This document shows, piece after piece, positions 21,059 to 24,715 of a DNA stretch of 24,715 bases. Under the pieces are notes generated by a model. It ran no database searches. It had not been told where the DNA came from and saw only the letters and a list, made by a program, of their open reading frames with translations. The translations under genes and the position numbers were made by a program. The stretch comes from Patescibacteria group bacterium. Lineage in GTDB: Bacteria > Patescibacteriota > Minisyncoccia > Minisyncoccales > JASEJS01. Position 1 is the first letter of the stretch, and each line of letters begins with the position of its first letter. The stretch is taken from NCBI GenBank assembly GCA_030016765.1, contig JASEJS010000004.1:1-24715 (forward strand), written 5' to 3'.

Positions 21059-22003
21059 TTACCACCTATAAGCCTGATTAATCCAATTGATTATTTTTTT
21101 CATCTCTTTAAAATGATTTTCAGCACCCAAAACTATATTTATTATCTCCCCTTGATTTTTAGGAGCTTCGATTACCAAAAGGAAACAATGTAAAGCTTTT
21201 TCAGTATAACCAGTTTTTCCTCCAACTATTCCTGAAATTTCTCCTAAAAGTTTATTATTATTGATAAGTTCAGGTCCGTAAAGAGTAAATTTGGGAGTAG
21301 AGAGAATTTCCCAGATTAAAGGTTGCTCTTCCAATAAATACTTTGCTAATTTAACTAAATCTTCAGCAGTTGAGCAATTTAAAGGATTAGCCAGATTCTT
21401 AGGATCTAAGCCAGTGGAATTAAAAAAATGGGTATTTTTCAAACCCAAACTTTTTGCTTCTAAATTCATTAAGTCAACAAAAGCTTCTTGCCCAATTACC
21501 TCAGCTAGGGCATAAGCGGCATCATTGCTGGACTCCATTAATAAGGGATATAAAAGATATTTTATTGAAAAAATTTTACCCGCTTTTAATTTTCCAAAAT
21601 CTTCTTCCTGCTCCACTGCCTCTTGAGAAATCTTAATTTCTTTTGAAAGATCATAATATTTTAAAACGATGTTGGCAGTCATTAATTTGGTTAAGCTGGC
21701 TATTGGCAAAATTTTAGAACTTTCTTTTTCAAAAAGGATTTTTTCTTCACCTTCTTTAGTAATTAAAACTGAAATCGCTGATTTAGCTTCAATTTCCAAA
21801 TCTTTAGTTCTCCAATCTCGAATTGGTTTCAAACTTTCTAATTTTTTTTCAAGATCAATTTGGGCAGTTAAAATCTGAGGATTGTCAGCTATTTCTTGCC
21901 AAAACAAAAAATCTTCCAGATTTTTCTCAAAAACATTTACCCCCCACCAAAAAGGCAGACTAACAAAGAAAGTAATAAAAAAAATTTTCAAATTCCTATT
22001 CAT
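21059..22003 (-). CDS. dacA: D-alanyl-D-alanine carboxypeptidase (peptidase S11, PBP5/6-like)
   Basis: Penicillin-binding protein that removes the last D-Ala of peptidoglycan stem peptides outside the membrane. N-terminal membrane anchor or signal (LKIFFITFFVSLPFWWGVNVF). Catalytic motifs: SLTK at 103-106 (nucleophile Ser103, in IASLTKLMTA), SSN at 158-160 (ESSNDAAYALAE), and KTG at 263-265 (GGKTGYTEKA). Also FNSTGLDP. At 314 residues it lacks the long C-terminal beta domain and amphipathic anchor of E. coli PBP5, so the N-terminal helix probably holds it in the membrane. ATG 22003 (MNRNLKIFF) is preferred over TTG 22015. Its stop overlaps a possible mraY GTG start; a palindromic element lies just upstream. 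Confidence 0.92.
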   Translation of the reverse strand: MNRNLKIFFITFFVSLPFWWGVNVFEKNLEDFLFWQEIADNPQILTAQIDLEKKLESLKPIRDWRTKDLEIEAKSAISVLITKEGEEKILFEKESSKILPIASLTKLMTANIVLKYYDLSKEIKISQEAVEQEEDFGKLKAGKIFSIKYLLYPLLMESSNDAAYALAEVIGQEAFVDLMNLEAKSLGLKNTHFFNSTGLDPKNLANPLNCSTAEDLVKLAKYLLEEQPLIWEILSTPKFTLYGPELINNNKLLGEISGIVGGKTGYTEKALHCFLLVIEAPKNQGEIINIVLGAENHFKEMKKIINWINQAYRW

Positions 22004-22021
22004 CTTAAATTTCAACTATAT

Positions 22022-22055
22022 TCTACATTTTCCTGCGATCGCATTAAAATATAGA
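22022..22055. repeat. 34-bp palindromic element between aspS and dacA
   Basis: TCTACATTT / AAATATAGA arms (one mismatch) around TGCGATCGCA. It is the second copy of the element found inside murL. It fills the 44-bp gap between the aspS stop and the dacA start. Confidence 0.8.
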
Positions 22056-22059
22056 ATTT

Positions 22060-23463
22060 TTACTTTTTCTTTGGTTTTACAATTTTAATATGTAATTCTT
22101 TTAGTTGTTCTTCAGTAACTTCAGCTGGAACATCCATCATCGGATCTCGGTTGTCACCAGTTTTAGGAAAAGCTATTACCTCTCTGATATTTGGTTCATT
22201 TAATAAAATGGCTAAAAATCTGTCAATTCCAGGAGCAATTCCACCATGAGGAGGAACTCCATAACTAAAGGCTTCAAAATAATGTTTGAATTGTTTTTTA
22301 ATCTCTGATTTTTTATAACCCAGAACTTCAAATACGGCAGTTAAGATTTCAAGATCAGTAGTTCTTAAACTTCCTCCACCAATTTCATAACCATTCAAGG
22401 CAAAATCATATTGATAAGCCAGAATTCTCTCTGGGTGTTTTTTAATTTCAGAAATGTTTTCAGTTTGGGGTTTGGTAAAGGGATGATGCATTGCTCCCCA
22501 CCTCTTTTCTCCTTTTTTCCATTCAAACATCGGGAAATCAGTGATAAAACAAAAAGCTAATTCATTAGGATCTTTTTTATTTTTGCGTAAATCTGGCTTA
22601 TCGGTCTTATGTTTTTCCATTGCTTCTTGGTAAGTCATCCTTAGAAAAGGAACTTTTGTAATTTTCTTTTCCGGAAATAATTTTTTGACTAAACTTATAT
22701 AGAGTTTTTCTACTAAGTCTAAAATTTCTTCCTGAGATACAAAGGACATCTCGATATCTAATTGAGTATGCTCTGCCTGGCGATCTGCTCTCGGATCCTC
22801 ATCTCGAAATGCTCTGGCAATTTGAAAATATTTTTCAATTCCAGCTACTTGTAAAAGCTGCTTGTATTGTTGGGGGCTTTGAGGTAAAGCAAAAAATTTT
22901 CCAGGCTGTAATCTGGAAGGAACAATAAAATCTCTCGCCCCTTCAGGAGTAGATTTAGTCAAAATTGGAGTCTCAACCTCGATGAATCCTTCTTTCTGAA
23001 GAAAATCTCGCATAAATTGAATTACTTTCTGACGAACTTCCAAATTCTTTCTCATTCTTTCTCTTCTCAAATCAAGATAGCGGTATTTCATTCTCACTTC
23101 TTCATTTATTTCATAGCCAAGGGTGTCAATTGGAAAAGGTAAAGTTTTAGCCTTTGAGAAAACTTTTAAACTTTCAGCTTGGATTTCTATTTCTCCTGTT
23201 TTAATCTTCGGATTTTCCATTCCTTTAGGTCTTTTCTGAACTACCCCCTTTACTTCTATTACCCATTCAGGACGAAGCTTTTGAGCTAACTCATAAATTT
23301 TTAATTCTAGGTTTGGGGCAAATACTATTTGGACCAAACCGCTTCTGTCTCTCAAATCAATGAAAATAATCTTCCCGTGAGACCTAATTGAATTTACCCA
23401 ACCACAAACCTTCACTTTTTTACTAAGATATTTAGTGGTTTTAATATTTAAAACCCTTTGCAT
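22060..23463 (-). CDS. aspS: Aspartate--tRNA ligase, compact form
   Basis: Class II synthetase for tRNA-Asp (or Asp and Asn if non-discriminating). N-terminal OB-fold anticodon domain: KVKVCGWVNSIRSHGKIIFIDLRDRSGLVQIV, seen as VCGWVNSIRSHGKI and IDLRDRSGLVQIV. Catalytic core: FIEVETPILTKSTPEGARDF, FALPQSPQQYKQLLQVAG, RDEDPRADRQAEHTQLDIEM (motif 2), and GIAPGIDRFLAILLNEPNIR (motif 3) with FPKTGDNRDPMMD. It is bacterial in sequence but 467 residues, not about 590. KTDKPDLR passes almost directly to AFCFITDFPMFEW, so the GAD insertion domain is missing. A promoter lies 18 bases upstream of the start. Confidence 0.95.
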   Translation of the reverse strand: MQRVLNIKTTKYLSKKVKVCGWVNSIRSHGKIIFIDLRDRSGLVQIVFAPNLELKIYELAQKLRPEWVIEVKGVVQKRPKGMENPKIKTGEIEIQAESLKVFSKAKTLPFPIDTLGYEINEEVRMKYRYLDLRRERMRKNLEVRQKVIQFMRDFLQKEGFIEVETPILTKSTPEGARDFIVPSRLQPGKFFALPQSPQQYKQLLQVAGIEKYFQIARAFRDEDPRADRQAEHTQLDIEMSFVSQEEILDLVEKLYISLVKKLFPEKKITKVPFLRMTYQEAMEKHKTDKPDLRKNKKDPNELAFCFITDFPMFEWKKGEKRWGAMHHPFTKPQTENISEIKKHPERILAYQYDFALNGYEIGGGSLRTTDLEILTAVFEVLGYKKSEIKKQFKHYFEAFSYGVPPHGGIAPGIDRFLAILLNEPNIREVIAFPKTGDNRDPMMDVPAEVTEEQLKELHIKIVKPKKK

Positions 23464-23480
23464 AATACTAAACTGAGTTT

Positions 23481-23509
23481 ATTATAATAGATCTTTTCTT
23501 ATTTGAAAA
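23481..23509 (-). promoter_or_regulatory. Promoter of aspS
   Basis: On the - strand: TTTTCA (23509-23504; four of six), 17-base spacer, perfect TATAAT (23486-23481). Predicted leader is only about 11 bases. It could drive aspS-dacA-mraY-murL. Confidence 0.55.
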
Positions 23510-23875
23510 TTAATTTAAGTATTCTTTTATTTTTTTGACAATTTCTTTGGGGGTATAATTAGTTTTGATTAGATAATCTAAAACTCCCAATTTTTCAGCT
23601 TCTTTTCTTGTTTTCGGATCATCATAATTGGAAAAAGCCACCACCGGAATAGAAGAAATTTCAGGGTCTTTTCTCAACCAAGTTAAAAAAGTAATTCCGT
23701 TTTCTCTGGGGAGCAAAATATCAAGGATAATCAAATCTGGTTTCTCTTTTTTAGCTAAAGCTAAGCCTTGTTTTGATTCAAAAGCTAAAAAGACCTGAAA
23801 TCCAGCCTGGGAAAATTTATCTCGATACATCTCAGCCAAAATCTTTTCATCCTCTATTAAAAGTATCTTTTTCAT
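23510..23875 (-). CDS. Single-domain response regulator (CheY-like receiver)
   Basis: 121 residues, all receiver domain: MKKILLIEDEKILAEMYRDK with acidic pocket Glu8/Asp9, phospho-acceptor Asp52 (LIILDILLP), Ser82 (VVAFSNYDD) and Lys104 (YLIKTNY). No DNA-binding or enzymatic output domain is attached, so it must act by binding a partner protein. No histidine kinase lies in the window. Its location between murC and aspS has no clear functional meaning. It starts just after a terminator (23885-23912). No strong ribosome site is visible before ATG 23875. Confidence 0.93.
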   Translation of the reverse strand: MKKILLIEDEKILAEMYRDKFSQAGFQVFLAFESKQGLALAKKEKPDLIILDILLPRENGITFLTWLRKDPEISSIPVVAFSNYDDPKTRKEAEKLGVLDYLIKTNYTPKEIVKKIKEYLN

Positions 23876-23884
23876 TTTTAATAT

Positions 23885-23912
23885 AAAAACCTCACCTTAA
23901 AAAGCGAGGCTT
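23885..23912 (-). terminator. Rho-independent terminator after the proline-tailed peptide gene
   Basis: On the - strand: CCTCGC / GTGAGG (6 bp with one G-T pair), eight-base loop, then TTTTT. It lies between the 51-residue gene and the response regulator. Confidence 0.75.
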
Positions 23913-23949
23913 TCCCCTCTTTAATACAATATCCCCATTGGCTTATATT

Positions 23950-24105
23950 TTACATTCCTGGTGTTTCTGGAGGTGAAGGCGGCGTAGATGGTGAAGATGG
24001 AGCTGCTGGTTTTTCTGGCACCGCTGGGCCTTTTTTTCTTCCCTTCAGATACCAAATCACTAAGCCAATTAATACTATTGCTACAATTATCCAAAAAAGA
24101 GTCAT
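23950..24105 (-). CDS. 51-residue membrane peptide with proline-rich tail
   Basis: ATG 24105 to TAA 23950: MTLFWIIVAIVLIGLVIWYL (one membrane helix), KGRKKGPAVPEK, then PAAPSSPSTPPSPPETPGM. A helix followed by a basic stop-transfer and a Pro/Ser/Thr tail is a form I recall from many small CPR proteins; function unknown. The codons are clean and a terminator follows. It lies 40 bp after murC on the same strand, so it is probably co-transcribed with murC. No strong ribosome site seen. Confidence 0.65.
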   Translation of the reverse strand: MTLFWIIVAIVLIGLVIWYLKGRKKGPAVPEKPAAPSSPSTPPSPPETPGM

Positions 24106-24145
24106 ATTAAAAATTAAAAATTGGTCGACCTTGAATTTAATCCCT

Positions 24146-24715
24146 TTACTTTATTTTCTTTTTTTCTCTTCCCTTTGTCAAGTCATCGGCCAATTTATAT
24201 ATATCTCCTGCTCCCATAATTATTACTACTTCTTCACCTTGAAGATTTTTCTTTAAATAATTCCTGATCTTTTCAAAATTAGAAAGGTAAATCACCTTCT
24301 TTTCTTTAACTGCTTTGACCAATTTTTTTGAATTTACCTTTTCTTTGATTTTTCTTTCTTCCCTTCCAGCTACATTATAAATATCAGTAATAATTAATTT
24401 ATCAATGGGTAGATTTTTGAAAACCTTAACAAAATCTTGAAATAAATAAAAAGTTCTCTGATACTGATGAGGTTGAAAAACGCACCAGATTTTTTTATTT
24501 GGGAATTTCTCCCGAGCTGCTTTTAAAGTGACCCTGATCTCGGTAGGATGATGACCATAGTCTGAAATGATTGTTAATTGTTTATTATTAATTTTTAATT
24601 GTTTTTCCTCAAAACGACGCCAAGAGCCTTTATATTCAGATAAAGCCTTGAAAGAAATTCTATCAGGAATTTTCAAAACCCAAGCTACAGCCAAAGCCGC
24701 CAAGGCATTATAAAC
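24146..24715 (-). CDS. murC: UDP-N-acetylmuramate--L-alanine ligase, C-terminal part (partial)
   Basis: The frame runs off the right edge of the window (VYNALAALAVAWVLKIPDRI at the end). It is the C-terminal half of a Mur ligase, identified as MurC by ISDYGHHPTEIRVTLKAARE, VFQPHQYQRTFYLFQDFVK, ITDIYNVAGREE and IIMGAGDIYKLADDL. MurC adds L-Ala to UDP-MurNAc, the first amino acid of the stem peptide. The product is the substrate of the MurD2-like ligase in this cluster. About 190 residues are visible; the N-terminal and ATP-binding domains lie outside. It is upstream of the 51-residue peptide gene. Confidence 0.93.
   Translation of the reverse strand, partial: VYNALAALAVAWVLKIPDRISFKALSEYKGSWRRFEEKQLKINNKQLTIISDYGHHPTEIRVTLKAAREKFPNKKIWCVFQPHQYQRTFYLFQDFVKVFKNLPIDKLIITDIYNVAGREERKIKEKVNSKKLVKAVKEKKVIYLSNFEKIRNYLKKNLQGEEVVIIMGAGDIYKLADDLTKGREKKKIK

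Overview
The window is AT-rich bacterial chromosome with the standard stop code: TGA ends real genes such as the ctpA-type protease and the putative MurL. Its densely packed small genes, compact housekeeping proteins, short or missing Shine-Dalgarno sequences and many small palindromic repeats suggest a Candidate Phyla Radiation (Patescibacteria), probably Parcubacteria-like, organism. That assignment rests on the style of the proteins, not on a marker phylogeny. I see no phage, plasmid, transposase gene or CRISPR array.

Left part (1-10637, mostly + strand): the 3' end of dnaK, then dnaJ, tRNA-Lys(TTT), and a gene for a membrane-anchored FGE/sulfatase-fold protein. That gene runs, through a one-base frameshift, into a glucosaminidase-like plus amidase peptidoglycan hydrolase. 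Then come DNA polymerase IV, a CtpA-type protease, rplI and pyrG, with rpmA convergent on the - strand. A small membrane protein, a geranylgeranyl-reductase-like flavoprotein and uppS follow.

Middle part (10638-14641): a Xer-type tyrosine recombinase, a secreted helical protein, a 64-residue two-helix membrane protein behind tandem consensus promoters, gltX, and an unannotated 53-codon gene with its own promoter, ribosome site and terminator.

Right part (14642-24715, - strand): a cell-wall and division cluster. In transcription order it is murC (partial), a 51-residue proline-tailed membrane peptide, a response regulator, aspS, a D,D-carboxypeptidase, mraY, a putative murL, a 45-residue membrane peptide, a murD2-like ligase, ftsW and murG. 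The murD2-like/murL pair suggests that L-Glu is added to UDP-MurNAc-L-Ala and epimerised afterwards, instead of D-Glu being supplied by a racemase. MraY makes lipid I on undecaprenyl phosphate (UppS in the same window makes its precursor), MurG makes lipid II, FtsW polymerises it, and the carboxypeptidase and amidase trim the wall.

The most unusual layer is repeats. Short perfect or near-perfect palindromes (28 or 34 bp, with CGGCCG-type or TGCGATCGCA cores) lie between genes and also in frame inside dinB and murL. Longer AT-rich inverted repeats fill the gaps between co-oriented genes. One supplies the only in-frame ATG of murL and another encodes the tail of a small membrane protein. Four genes too short for routine calling also show clear expression signals or family-like composition.
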